NCBI RefSeq assembly: GCF_003550065.1
Contig: NZ_QXDC01000004.1
Coordinates: 806,001 to 870,000 of the forward strand
Direction of reading: 5' to 3'
DNA: 64,000 nt
Source of the DNA: Hephaestia caeni
GTDB taxonomy: Bacteria > Pseudomonadota > Alphaproteobacteria > Sphingomonadales > Sphingomonadaceae
This document shows, one piece after another, positions 14,356 through 22,616 of the stretch; position 1 is the first letter of the stretch; every line of letters begins with the position of its first letter. The notes under the pieces were generated by a model. It ran no database searches. It had not been told where the DNA came from and saw nothing but the letters and a program-made list of their open reading frames with translations. The position numbers and the translations under genes are program-made.

Positions 14356-16532
14356 TGGCGACTCTGGTGCTGACCGCGGTCGGGACGGCGATCGGCGGGC
14401 CGATCGGCGGTGCGCTGGGCGGGCTGCTGGGGCAGGCGATCGATCGCGACGTGCTGTTCAAGCCCAAGGGGCGGCGGGGGCCGCGGCTGACCGAACTGGC
14501 GGTGCAAACGTCGAGCTATGGCAGCCCGATCCCACGCCTCTACGGCACGATGCGGGTCGCGGGATCGGTGATCTGGTCCACCGATTTCGTCGAAACCGAA
14601 CAGGAAGGCGGCGGCGGCAAGGGCAAACCGTCGCAGACCAGCTACAGCTATTCGGTGTCGTTCGCGGTGCTGTTGTCGGCGCGGCGTATCGGCGGCGTCC
14701 GGCGGATCTGGGCCGACGGCAAGCTGCTGCGCGGGGCGGCGGGCGACTTCAAGACGCCGACCGCCTTCCGCCTGCACCCGGGCAGCGAGGACCAGACGCC
14801 CGATCCCGGCATGGCCGCCGCGATCGGATTCGGCGCCACGCCCGCGCATCGCGGCGCGGCCTATGCGGTGTTCGAGCAGTTCGAGCTTGCCGAATACGGC
14901 AACCGCATCCCGTCGCTGACCTTCGAGATCGTCGCCGACGATGCCCCGGTAAGCGCAGGCGCGATCGCCGCCGATCTTTCGGGCGGCATCGTCGACGGTG
15001 CGGGCGCCACCCAGATGCTCGGCGGCTTTTCGGCATATGGCGACAGCGTGCGCGGGGTGCTGGAGACGCTGGCGGTGGCGAGCGGCGGCTGGTTCGCTCC
15101 TGCCGGCGCGCGTATCCGCTTCACCGCCGACGGCGCACCTGTCCGCACGATCGAGGATCGCGGCGACGGCGCCGGCACCCGCGGCGGCACGAGGGCCGTC
15201 CGCACGATCGCGCCGATCGATACCGTGCCGCAATCGATCACGCTGGCGCATTACGATCCCCAGCGCGATTACCAGACCGGCTTGCAGCGCGTGCGGCGCC
15301 CCGGCGCGGGCGTGCGCGAGGAGCGGATCGAGATGCCTGCGGTGCTATCGGCATCGGCCGCCAAGACGATGGCGGCAGCGACGCTGTCGCGCGCGGCGAC
15401 GGCGCGCAGCCGGCGGGCGCTTGCGATCGGCTGGGATGCCGCCGATCTTGCGCCCGGCGACGTCGTGGCGCTGGCCGACGCGCCCGGACGCTGGCGGATT
15501 GCCGGGTGGCGGCTCGAAAGCTTCGTGCTGACGCTCGATCTGGTGCGCCTCGCCAGCGCGCCGATCGTCGCCAGCGCCGATTCGGGCACCGGCCTCACCG
15601 CCCCCGATCTGCCCAACGGCCCGACGATCGTCCACGCCTTCGAATTGCCCGCGCTCGGCGACGCCGTGCTCGCAGGCCCGCGCGTGCTGATCGCGGCGGG
15701 AAGCGCCGCGCCGGGATGGCGCGGCGCGGCGTTGCGGTACAGCATCGACGGCGGCGCGCAGTGGGCATCGGCGGGCAACGCCCGCGTGCCGGCGACGATC
15801 GGCGTGGTAGCGGTGCCGCCCGGCGTGGCGCCGGCGACGCTGGCCGATCGACACCACGCGATCGAGGTGATTCTCGCCAGTGCGGAAGCGACGCTGGGCA
15901 ACGCCGGGGACGTGCTTCTCGATGGCGGCACCAATCTGGCGCTGGTCGGCGACGAATTGCTCCAGTTCGGCCGCGCCGAGCAGATCGATGCGACGCGCTG
16001 GCGGCTCTCGCGGCTGTGGCGCGGCCGGCGCGGCACCGAGGCCGCGATCGGCACCCAGGCAGCGGGCGACCGGTTCGTACTGCTGACGCCGGGAACGATC
16101 GTCGCGATCGATGTGCCGCTTGCAGCACTCGGTGCGACGGTGCGCGTGCTTGCCTCGGGCGCGGGGGATACCGAGATGCCCGCCGATGCCGAGGCGCCGC
16201 TGACCGGAGCGTCGGTGCTGCCGCCGTCACCCGTCCACCTGCGCACCGACACCTTGCCCGACGGCGATCTGCGGCTGCGATGGATTCGCCGGAGCCGCGC
16301 GGGCTGGCGCTGGCTCGACGGTGTTGATGTGCCGCTGGCCGAAGAGCGTGAGGCGTATCGACTGACGCTGGCAGGAACCCCCGACACCGTTATCGACGCC
16401 ACCACCGCCGAGATCGTGCTGTCGGCGGGCGAGCGCCCCCACGGCGCGACGCCGGCGGCGCTGGTCCAGGTCGGCACCCACGGCCTGTCGCCGAGCGCCC
16501 CGGTGATCTTACCCGCGTTCGAGGAGGAATGA
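14355..16532 (+). CDS. Shortened baseplate 'megatron' protein (GTA g15-like, lacks the TIM barrel)
   Basis: This 725-residue protein begins with the family's Gly-rich hydrophobic start (MATLVLTAVGTAIGGPIGG) and contains GSPIPRLYGTMRVAGSVIWS, SYSYSVSFAVLLSARRIGG, RIWADGKLLRG and AYAVFEQFELAEYGNRIPSL, as in RcGTA g15. The RcGTA protein is about 1300 residues and has a large TIM-barrel insert after this region. Here LTFEIVADD runs straight into the phage-tail_3-type domain (FSAYGDSVRGVLETLAVASG). The C-terminus carries fibronectin-like strands (LRLRWIRRSRAGWRW). The missing barrel may correspond to the extra domain of the DUF2460 protein. Confidence 0.88.
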   Translation: MATLVLTAVGTAIGGPIGGALGGLLGQAIDRDVLFKPKGRRGPRLTELAVQTSSYGSPIPRLYGTMRVAGSVIWSTDFVETEQEGGGGKGKPSQTSYSYSVSFAVLLSARRIGGVRRIWADGKLLRGAAGDFKTPTAFRLHPGSEDQTPDPGMAAAIGFGATPAHRGAAYAVFEQFELAEYGNRIPSLTFEIVADDAPVSAGAIAADLSGGIVDGAGATQMLGGFSAYGDSVRGVLETLAVASGGWFAPAGARIRFTADGAPVRTIEDRGDGAGTRGGTRAVRTIAPIDTVPQSITLAHYDPQRDYQTGLQRVRRPGAGVREERIEMPAVLSASAAKTMAAATLSRAATARSRRALAIGWDAADLAPGDVVALADAPGRWRIAGWRLESFVLTLDLVRLASAPIVASADSGTGLTAPDLPNGPTIVHAFELPALGDAVLAGPRVLIAAGSAAPGWRGAALRYSIDGGAQWASAGNARVPATIGVVAVPPGVAPATLADRHHAIEVILASAEATLGNAGDVLLDGGTNLALVGDELLQFGRAEQIDATRWRLSRLWRGRRGTEAAIGTQAAGDRFVLLTPGTIVAIDVPLAALGATVRVLASGAGDTEMPADAEAPLTGASVLPPSPVHLRTDTLPDGDLRLRWIRRSRAGWRWLDGVDVPLAEEREAYRLTLAGTPDTVIDATTAEIVLSAGERPHGATPAALVQVGTHGLSPSAPVILPAFEEE

Positions 16533-16534
16533 CG

Positions 16535-17038
16535 ATGAGCGACGAAACCAGCGCGCGCCTGGCGCTGCCCTTGCTGAACCCCGGCCAGGCCCAGAAGGAA
16601 ATGACGCACAATGAGGCACTGACGCTGCTCGACCTGACACTCGGCGCGTTCGTGCGCGATATCGGGGTGGACGATCCGCCCGCCGCGCCCGCGATCGGCG
16701 ATTGCTGGATCATCGGCGCGGCGCCCGTGGGCGCCTGGGCCGGCCAGCCGCACGCGATCGCCGGATGGACCGCGGGCGGATGGCGCTTCATGGCGCCGGT
16801 CGACGGGCTCTGCGCCTGGGTCGATGCAGCGGGCGTGCCGGCTCGTTTCCTGTCCGGCGCCTGGCAGATCGGCGAGGTCGCAGCGACGCGCATCATGATC
16901 GACGGCGTCCAGGTGCTGGGCGCGCAAGGTGCCGCCATCGCGGCACCTGCGAATGGCACGACGATCGATGCCGAGTGCCGCGCCGCGCTGAACGCGGTGA
17001 TCGCGGCGCTCAGCGCGCACGGCCTGATCGCTTCCTGA
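16535..17038 (+). CDS. DUF2793 protein at the end of the GTA-like cluster
   Basis: The protein has about 167 residues, containing SARLALPLLNPGQAQKEMTH and NEALTLLDLTLGAFV, the defining N-terminal block of DUF2793, then a Trp-rich beta region (GWTAGGWRFMAPVDGLCAWV). The family is found at the 3' end of alphaproteobacterial phage and GTA clusters and is probably a tail-tip accessory or fibre. I choose ATG 16535 because GGAGG (16523-16527) is seven bases upstream; ATG 16529, overlapping the g15 stop, is the alternative. It is the last gene of the cluster; 140 bases with no clear terminator separate it from the porin gene. Confidence 0.82.
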   Translation: MSDETSARLALPLLNPGQAQKEMTHNEALTLLDLTLGAFVRDIGVDDPPAAPAIGDCWIIGAAPVGAWAGQPHAIAGWTAGGWRFMAPVDGLCAWVDAAGVPARFLSGAWQIGEVAATRIMIDGVQVLGAQGAAIAAPANGTTIDAECRAALNAVIAALSAHGLIAS

Positions 17039-17179
17039 ATCGTCGTTGTTGCAGCGGGTTCCAAAGCCTCGGATTTGTTGCGTTTTGGCAACAGAAGGCG
17101 AAATTTGTTCGCTTGCGCGGAAACTAACCCCGGAGTAGGGAGTTGGGGCTGTCCGTAGTGACAACCAAGAAAGGGGATT

Positions 17180-18304
17180 ATGATGCGGAAGCTTGCCGTC
17201 GCACTGGCACTCGCTTCGACCGTTCTTGCCTCGCCTTCGCTGGCCCGCGACAAGTCGTGGTATGTCGGCGTCGAAGGTGGCGCGATGATCGTCGAAGATA
17301 TTGAATTCGACGTCGGAGAAGCCTCAAAGGCGACTGTGGTCGACAGTAACTACGGTTACGATGTCGATGGCACCGTCGGTTACGATTTCGGCGCGTTCCG
17401 CGTTGAAACCGAAGTCGGTTATCGGCGCGCCACCGTCGACGGGATTTCGTCGACCGTTGCCACGCCGCTCTATGCCAATGGCGGCTTGGGCAATCTCGCT
17501 GCCGGGAATTACGATTTCGCTGGCGGATCGACCTCGGCGCTGAGCTTCATGCTCAACGGCTTGCTCGATTTCGGCGATGACGATGGCATCCAGGGGTTCG
17601 TCGGCGGTGGTGTCGGCGTCGCTCGCGTGAAGGCCAATTATGCGCTGAACACCGGCGGACCGTTCCTCGACGATTCGGACACGGTCTTCGCGTGGCAGGG
17701 CCTCGCCGGCGTTCGCGCGCCGATCAGCGATCATCTGGACGTGACGTTCAAGTATCGCTTCTTCAACGCCGACAACGTCAAGTATGTCGACGTGACGAAC
17801 CGCGACTTCGAGGGCCGGTTCCGGTCGCACAGCGTGCTGGGTGGGCTGACGTACAACTTTGGTGCGCCGCCGCCTCCCCCGCCGCCTCCGCCGCCTCCGC
17901 CCCCGCCGCCGCCTCCCCCGCCGCCTCCGCCGCCGCCTCCGCCCGAGGTTGTGTGCTCGCCGGGTCCGTTCATTGTCTTCTTCGAATGGGACAAGTCGAA
18001 CATCACCCCCGAGGCTGCGTCGATCCTGGACAACGCGATCACCGCGTACCAGAGCTGCGGCAACGCGCAGGTCATGCTGGCCGGCCACGCCGACCGTTCG
18101 GGTCCGGCCGACTACAACGTCGGTCTGTCACAACGTCGCGCGGACTCGGTGAAGGGCTACATGACGTCGCATGCGATCCCCGAGGGCGTGATCTCGACCG
18201 AAGCGTTCGGCGAAAGCCGTCCGCGGGTCGATACCGCCGATGGTGTCCGCGAGGTGCAGAACCGCCGCGTGGAAATCACCTATGGGCCGGGATCGGGCAT
18301 GTAA
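17180..18304 (+). CDS. OmpA-family outer-membrane protein with polyproline linker
   Basis: This 374-residue protein has a signal peptide (cleavage probably after SPSLA), an N-terminal beta-barrel of about 210 residues rich in alternating strands (SWYVGVEGGAMIVED ... GGLTYNFGA), a linker of 26 consecutive prolines (codons 17867-17944) and a C-terminal OmpA/peptidoglycan-binding domain (FIVFFEWDKSNITPEAASIL, HADRSGPADYNVGLSQRRAD, ESRPRVDTADG, NRRVEI). It anchors the outer membrane to the cell wall and is probably very abundant. AAAGGGGA precedes tandem ATGs. It has its own terminator, so it is monocistronic. The proline codons mix CCG, CCT and CCC. Confidence 0.93.
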   Translation: MMRKLAVALALASTVLASPSLARDKSWYVGVEGGAMIVEDIEFDVGEASKATVVDSNYGYDVDGTVGYDFGAFRVETEVGYRRATVDGISSTVATPLYANGGLGNLAAGNYDFAGGSTSALSFMLNGLLDFGDDDGIQGFVGGGVGVARVKANYALNTGGPFLDDSDTVFAWQGLAGVRAPISDHLDVTFKYRFFNADNVKYVDVTNRDFEGRFRSHSVLGGLTYNFGAPPPPPPPPPPPPPPPPPPPPPPPPPPEVVCSPGPFIVFFEWDKSNITPEAASILDNAITAYQSCGNAQVMLAGHADRSGPADYNVGLSQRRADSVKGYMTSHAIPEGVISTEAFGESRPRVDTADGVREVQNRRVEITYGPGSGM

Positions 18305-18330
18305 GCTCGCTTCCAAGCGAACAACAAAGA

Positions 18331-18362
18331 GGGGGGTCGGCGTTGCCGGCCTCCCTTTTTTT
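18331..18362 (+). terminator. Rho-independent terminator of the OmpA gene
   Basis: GGGGGGTCGGC pairs with GCCGGCCTCCC across a GTT loop (two G-T wobbles) and is followed directly by seven T. It lies 27 bases after the porin stop codon. Confidence 0.9.
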
Positions 18363-18493
18363 ATGCGCTTCCTTCGTGATGGCGTCGTAAAGCGCGGAAA
18401 TCGCGCCCAAACGGCTGGAAAAATCGACGGCGGGCGTTACATCGGGCGGGTCCGGGCCGCGGCCCCTCCATTTTTCGGGAAGCTTTCCGCCTC

Positions 18494-19795
18494 ATGCGCA
18501 TCACGATGATCGGATCGGGCTATGTCGGCCTGGTATCAGGGGCCTGCTTTTCCGATTTCGGCCACGACGTCATCTGCGTCGACAAGGACGCGGCCAAGAT
18601 CGACGCGCTCGATGCGGGCAATATGCCGATTTACGAACCCGGTCTCGACCAACTCGTCGCGGCCAACGTCGCTGCCGGGCGGCTGAGTTTCACCACCGAC
18701 CTTGCCCAGGCCGTCGCCGGGGCGGACGCGATCTTCATCGCTGTGGGCACGCCATCGCGCCGCGGCGACGGCCACGCCGACCTGACCTATGTCTTCGACG
18801 CGACGCGCGAGATCGGCGCCGCGATCACCGGCCCGGCGGTGGTGGTGACCAAATCGACCGTTCCGGTCGGCACCGGCGACCGCGTCGAGGCGATCCTGCG
18901 CGAGGTGTGCCCGGACAAGCAGGTCGCGGTCGTCTCCAACCCCGAATTTCTGCGCGAAGGCGCCGCGATCGGCGATTTCAAGCGCCCCGACCGCATCGTC
19001 GTCGGTACCGAGGACGAGCGTGCGCGGCAGGTGATGCGCGACATCTATCGTCCGCTCTACCTGAACGAGAGCCCGCTGCTGTTCACCGGCCGCCGGACCG
19101 CCGAGCTGACCAAATACGCCGCCAACGCCTTCCTCGCGACCAAGATCACCTTCATCAACGAGATTGCCGATCTGTGCGAGGCGGTGGGCGCCGATGTGCA
19201 GGACGTGGCGCGGGGAATCGGGCTCGACAAGCGGATCGGCGGCAAGTTCCTGCATGCGGGGCCCGGCTATGGCGGCTCCTGCTTCCCCAAGGACACGCTC
19301 GCGCTGCTCAAGACCGCCGAGGACGCCGAAAGCCCGGTGCGGATCGTCGAGGCGGTGGTGAAGGTCAACGACAGCCGCAAGCGCGCGATGGGACGCAAGG
19401 TGATCCACGCGCTGGGCGGCGACGCGCGCGGCAAGACCGTCGCGCTGTTCGGCCTGACCTTCAAGCCCAACACCGACGATATGCGCGACGCGCCCAGCCT
19501 GGCGATCGTGCAGGCGCTGGAAGACGCCGGTGCGCGGGTGCGCGCATTCGACCCCGAGGGCATGGAGATCGCGCGCGACCTGATGCCGGGGGTGACCTTC
19601 TGCACCGATGCTTATGACGCGGCGACCGACGCCGACGTGGCGGTGATCGTGACCGAATGGAACGTGTTCCGGGCGCTCGATCTCGATCGGCTCGCCGATG
19701 TGATGGCGGCGCCGGTGCTGGTCGACCTGCGCAACGTCTATTCGCCCGCCGAGATCGCGCGGACGCCCTTCACCTACCATTCGATCGGGCGATGA
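18494..19795 (+). CDS. ugd: UDP-glucose 6-dehydrogenase
   Basis: The enzyme oxidises UDP-glucose to UDP-glucuronate with 2 NAD, feeding exopolysaccharide and capsule sugars. The 433 residues begin with the Rossmann motif MRITMIGSGYVGLVSGACFS, carry the substrate block NPEFLREGAAIGDFKRPDRI, KYAANAFLATKITFINEIAD, and the catalytic Cys263 in GPGYGGSCFPKDTLAL, plus the C-terminal GLTFKPNTDDMRDAPS. Length and motifs are complete. No ribosome site is strong. The stop overlaps the start of the VOC gene by four bases, so the two are coupled. Confidence 0.95.
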   Translation: MRITMIGSGYVGLVSGACFSDFGHDVICVDKDAAKIDALDAGNMPIYEPGLDQLVAANVAAGRLSFTTDLAQAVAGADAIFIAVGTPSRRGDGHADLTYVFDATREIGAAITGPAVVVTKSTVPVGTGDRVEAILREVCPDKQVAVVSNPEFLREGAAIGDFKRPDRIVVGTEDERARQVMRDIYRPLYLNESPLLFTGRRTAELTKYAANAFLATKITFINEIADLCEAVGADVQDVARGIGLDKRIGGKFLHAGPGYGGSCFPKDTLALLKTAEDAESPVRIVEAVVKVNDSRKRAMGRKVIHALGGDARGKTVALFGLTFKPNTDDMRDAPSLAIVQALEDAGARVRAFDPEGMEIARDLMPGVTFCTDAYDAATDADVAVIVTEWNVFRALDLDRLADVMAAPVLVDLRNVYSPAEIARTPFTYHSIGR

Positions 19796-20223
19796 CCACG
19801 CCGCCGCCGATCGCGGGATTGCTCGAGACGGCGCTGTACGTCGACGACCTCATACGATCGGCGGCGTTTTTCGAAGACATCATGGGCCTGAAGGCGATGT
19901 TCCGATCCGAGCGGTTGATCGCTTATGACGCGGGGCCGCACGCGGCGCTGCTCGTCTTCGCGCGCGGCGGATCGACCGAGGATAGTATCTCCGAGCGCGG
20001 GACGGTCCCCGGCCACGACGGCGCGGGGCCGCTGCATATGGCATTTCGCATCACCGCCGACAGCTATGATATCTGGCACGCGCATCTGACGGCGGCGGGT
20101 GTCACGATGCGCGGCGAGATGGCGTGGCCCGCAGGCGGCCACAGCCTCTATTTCGAGGATCCGGACGGCCACGTCCTCGAACTGGCGACGCCGGGGATCT
20201 GGCCGAACTACCCAGCCGACTGA
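19792..20223 (+). CDS. VOC-family (glyoxalase-fold) protein
   Basis: This 143-residue single-domain protein of the vicinal-oxygen-chelate fold opens LLETALYVDDLIRSAAFFED and closes GGHSLYFEDPDGHVLELATP, with a metal-binding-type Glu at the end. His in GPLHMAF and Glu in VLELA are plausible metal ligands. Members act as glyoxalases, dioxygenases or resistance proteins; substrate cannot be told from sequence. It is coupled to ugd by a four-base overlap and ends 13 bases from the convergent lipoprotein gene. Confidence 0.85.
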   Translation: MTTPPPIAGLLETALYVDDLIRSAAFFEDIMGLKAMFRSERLIAYDAGPHAALLVFARGGSTEDSISERGTVPGHDGAGPLHMAFRITADSYDIWHAHLTAAGVTMRGEMAWPAGGHSLYFEDPDGHVLELATPGIWPNYPAD

Positions 20224-20236
20224 TCGGCGCGCGCGC

Positions 20237-20821
20237 TCAACGCCCGACCCAATCCGCCACCTGTGCCGCGACCTGATTGGCCGCCTGATTGAGCGCGATG
20301 CCGACCGACCTGGCGTCGATGGCGGCCACCGGCACGCGCGCTTCGAAGCGTTGCTTCTCGATCGCATCGCTGCCGCCCCGAATCAGCGCGCCGTCATAAA
20401 TGACAACGGCTTCCTGCGTCGCCGCATCCACCCCGAAATCGCGCAGTTCGCCGGCAAGCCGGCTGCCGGGATCGATCCGCGATTGCGCCGAACTGAGCAC
20501 GACACGCCCGGTGCGCGCGGTGATCGTATCCGCCATCAGCCGCGCGAACAATTGCGCGGGCGGCTCGACCCATTGCGCGTCCTTGACGTAGGCGACCGAC
20601 GTATCGGTCGCCTGGACGGGCACGCGCAGCACCGAGAGTTTCTGCGGCACCGCGGGCACGGTGACCAGGATCGTCGCGGCGTCGGCCGAGCTTTGCGGCT
20701 GGCCGGTCGCAACGGTCGCTTCGGTCGTCAGCGTCAACAGCGAGGGCGGTGGCTCGGCCCCGAAACTGATGCACGCGGCAAGCGGAAGCACCGCGAGCAG
20801 GATGGCGGATCGCTTCAACAT
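20237..20821 (-). CDS. ABC-transport auxiliary lipoprotein of the Mla-type operon
   Basis: This lipoprotein of about 194 residues starts MLKRSAILLAVLPLAACIS; the lipobox LAAC gives Cys17 as lipid anchor. The rest matches the ABC_trans_aux (PqiC/YmbA-like) family: PSLLTLTTEA, VPAVPQKLSVLRVPV, YVKDAQWVEPPAQLFARLMA. I choose ATG 20821 because AGGAG lies seven bases upstream; ATG 20842 overlaps the mlaD stop and is the alternative. As last gene of the STAS-permease, ATPase, MlaD operon it is likely the outer-membrane partner of the lipid transporter. Confidence 0.88.
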   Translation of the reverse strand: MLKRSAILLAVLPLAACISFGAEPPPSLLTLTTEATVATGQPQSSADAATILVTVPAVPQKLSVLRVPVQATDTSVAYVKDAQWVEPPAQLFARLMADTITARTGRVVLSSAQSRIDPGSRLAGELRDFGVDAATQEAVVIYDGALIRGGSDAIEKQRFEARVPVAAIDARSVGIALNQAANQVAAQVADWVGR

Positions 20822-20838
20822 CGTGCGGCTCCTGTTGG

Positions 20839-21804
20839 TCATTTCCCGGGCTTGTAATCGGGGAGCTTCTGCGGGCCGATCAGCGACCCGGCACCGCCCT
20901 GATCGAGCTTTTGCGCCACCGAAGACAGTGATTCGGACATCACGCGCAGATCGTGGACGAGCTGGCCCACCTCGGGAACGGTCTGTTTCGAGAATGCTTG
21001 CAGCCCCGGCCGCGCATCGCCGATCGCAGCGTTGAGCGTGTCGGTGCTCGCCTTCGCCGATTTGATGGCCTCGTTGAGGTTCGCCATCGCCGGCCGCACG
21101 TCTTCGGACAGCACGCCGTTGGTGGTCGCGGCGAGATCGCCGATCTTTTCCGCCGCATCGCCCGCCTGCTGGACGGCGATCCGCGTCTGCGCGAGCGTCG
21201 CGGCGATTTCCGGGCCGCGATCGGCAAGCGCGCTCGTGAGGCGATTGGTGTTTTCGAGGATACCCGCGATCGACGCCTGGTTCTTGTCCGACAGCATCTG
21301 CGTCAGCCGCTCGGTCAGCGCCGAGAGCCGTTCGAGAAGCTGCGGCGCCGAATTGAGCACCGCGCCGAGGCCGCCGATCCGGGTCGGAATGACCGGCACG
21401 CCGAACGGGCATTGGGTGACGGCGTTTTCCTTGGGGCAGGTGATCTCGGGCTGCCCCTTCTCGCCGCCGTCGAGCGCGACCGTGCTGGTGCCGGTGAAGC
21501 TGCTCTGAACGGTGGCGGTCGTGCCGCGCAGGATCGGAATATCGGGATCGAGCGCGACGCGGACGCGCACGAGTTGCGGATCGGGCTTCCACAGCGCGAT
21601 CTCGCGCACCTGGCCGGCGGGCACACCCGAATAAGCGACCGCCGAACCCTTGGCGAGACCATCGACCGACTGGCGGAAGAAGATGTCATATTCCTTCTCC
21701 TCCGCGCCGCTCAGCCGCGCCAGCCAGACGATGAAGAAGGCGAGCAGCAGCAGCAGGATGAGCACAGCGGCCCCGACCAGAACATGGTTCGAACGCGTTT
21801 CCAT
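20839..21804 (-). CDS. mlaD: MlaD-family substrate-binding protein of a lipid ABC transporter
   Basis: This 321-residue protein has an N-terminal membrane anchor (VLVGAAVLILLLLLAFFIVW) followed by one MCE domain (YDIFFRQSVDGLAKGSAVAY, GVPAGQVREIALWKPDPQ, VRVALDPDIPILRG) and a long C-terminal helical, coiled-coil-like region (SALTERLTQMLSDKNQAS onward). It binds lipids in the periplasm as part of a ring on the permease. An internal segment TCPKENAVTQCPFGVP has two Cys that could form a disulfide in the MCE loop. Start and stop both overlap neighbouring genes, so it is tightly coupled. It is longer than E. coli MlaD, as usual in alphaproteobacteria. Confidence 0.92.
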   Translation of the reverse strand: METRSNHVLVGAAVLILLLLLAFFIVWLARLSGAEEKEYDIFFRQSVDGLAKGSAVAYSGVPAGQVREIALWKPDPQLVRVRVALDPDIPILRGTTATVQSSFTGTSTVALDGGEKGQPEITCPKENAVTQCPFGVPVIPTRIGGLGAVLNSAPQLLERLSALTERLTQMLSDKNQASIAGILENTNRLTSALADRGPEIAATLAQTRIAVQQAGDAAEKIGDLAATTNGVLSEDVRPAMANLNEAIKSAKASTDTLNAAIGDARPGLQAFSKQTVPEVGQLVHDLRVMSESLSSVAQKLDQGGAGSLIGPQKLPDYKPGK

Positions 21805-22616
21805 CAAACAGCCCCTGCCTCTTGCTGCGCCTTGTTGCGCTTCACCGCCGCGGTCGCGGCCCGCCCGCGCGGCCCATTGAAATATTCCTGGATCCACGGA
21901 TGGTCCATCGCGAGCAGCTCGGGAATCGTGCCGACCGCGATGACTTTCCTGTCGGCGAGCACCGCGACCCGATCGCAGATCGCGTACAATGTATCGAGAT
22001 CGTGGGTAATCAGAAACACCGTCAGCCCGAGCGTCTTGTGCAGCGACTTGATGAGCGCGTCGAACCCCTCAGCACCGATCGGATCGAGCCCCGCGGTCGG
22101 TTCGTCGAGGAACAGCAATTGCGGATCGAGCGCGAGCGCGCGCGCCAGCCCCGCGCGCTTGCGCATCCCGCCCGAAAGCTCGGACGGATATTTGGGGCCG
22201 GCCTCGGGCGCGAGCCCGGTCATGACCACCTTGTAGGCGGCGATCTCGTCGAGCAGCCCCTGATCGAGGCTGGGATAGAATTCGCGCAGCGGCACCTGGA
22301 CATTCTCGGCGACCGTCAGCGTCGAGAACAGCGCCCCGCCCTGAAACAACACGCCCCAGCGCTTGCGCATCGCGGTCGCTTCGGCCTCGTCGACGCTGAG
22401 CGCGTTCTCGCCGAACACCGTGATCTCGCCGGTATCGGGCGGCTGGAGGCCGATGATCGAGCGCATCAGCACTGACTTCCCGGTGCCCGAGCCCCCGACC
22501 ACCCCGAGAATCTCGCCGCGGCGGACATCGAGATTGAGATCGTCGTGGACGATCTGGTCCCCGAAGCTGTTCTTCAGGCCGCGAACGCGGATGATCGGCT
22601 CATCACACTCGGCCAT
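21804..22616 (-). CDS. mlaF: Mla-type lipid ABC transporter ATP-binding protein
   Basis: This 270-residue ABC ATPase has Walker A GGSGTGKSVLMRSIIG near residue 41, Q-loop VLFQGGALFSTLTV, signature LSGGMRKRAGLARALALDP, Walker B LLFLDEPTAGLDP and the H-loop LITHDLDTLY. The GGMRKRAG signature is typical of the MlaF/Mkl group that powers lipid trafficking between inner and outer membranes. The start ATG overlaps the permease stop and its stop overlaps the mlaD start. Confidence 0.94.
   Translation of the reverse strand: MAECDEPIIRVRGLKNSFGDQIVHDDLNLDVRRGEILGVVGGSGTGKSVLMRSIIGLQPPDTGEITVFGENALSVDEAEATAMRKRWGVLFQGGALFSTLTVAENVQVPLREFYPSLDQGLLDEIAAYKVVMTGLAPEAGPKYPSELSGGMRKRAGLARALALDPQLLFLDEPTAGLDPIGAEGFDALIKSLHKTLGLTVFLITHDLDTLYAICDRVAVLADRKVIAVGTIPELLAMDHPWIQEYFNGPRGRAATAAVKRNKAQQEAGAV

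Noticed and set aside
17859-18075. Polyglycine-encoding frame opposite the OmpA linker
   Set aside because: It is only the reverse complement of the proline codons and has no supporting context.
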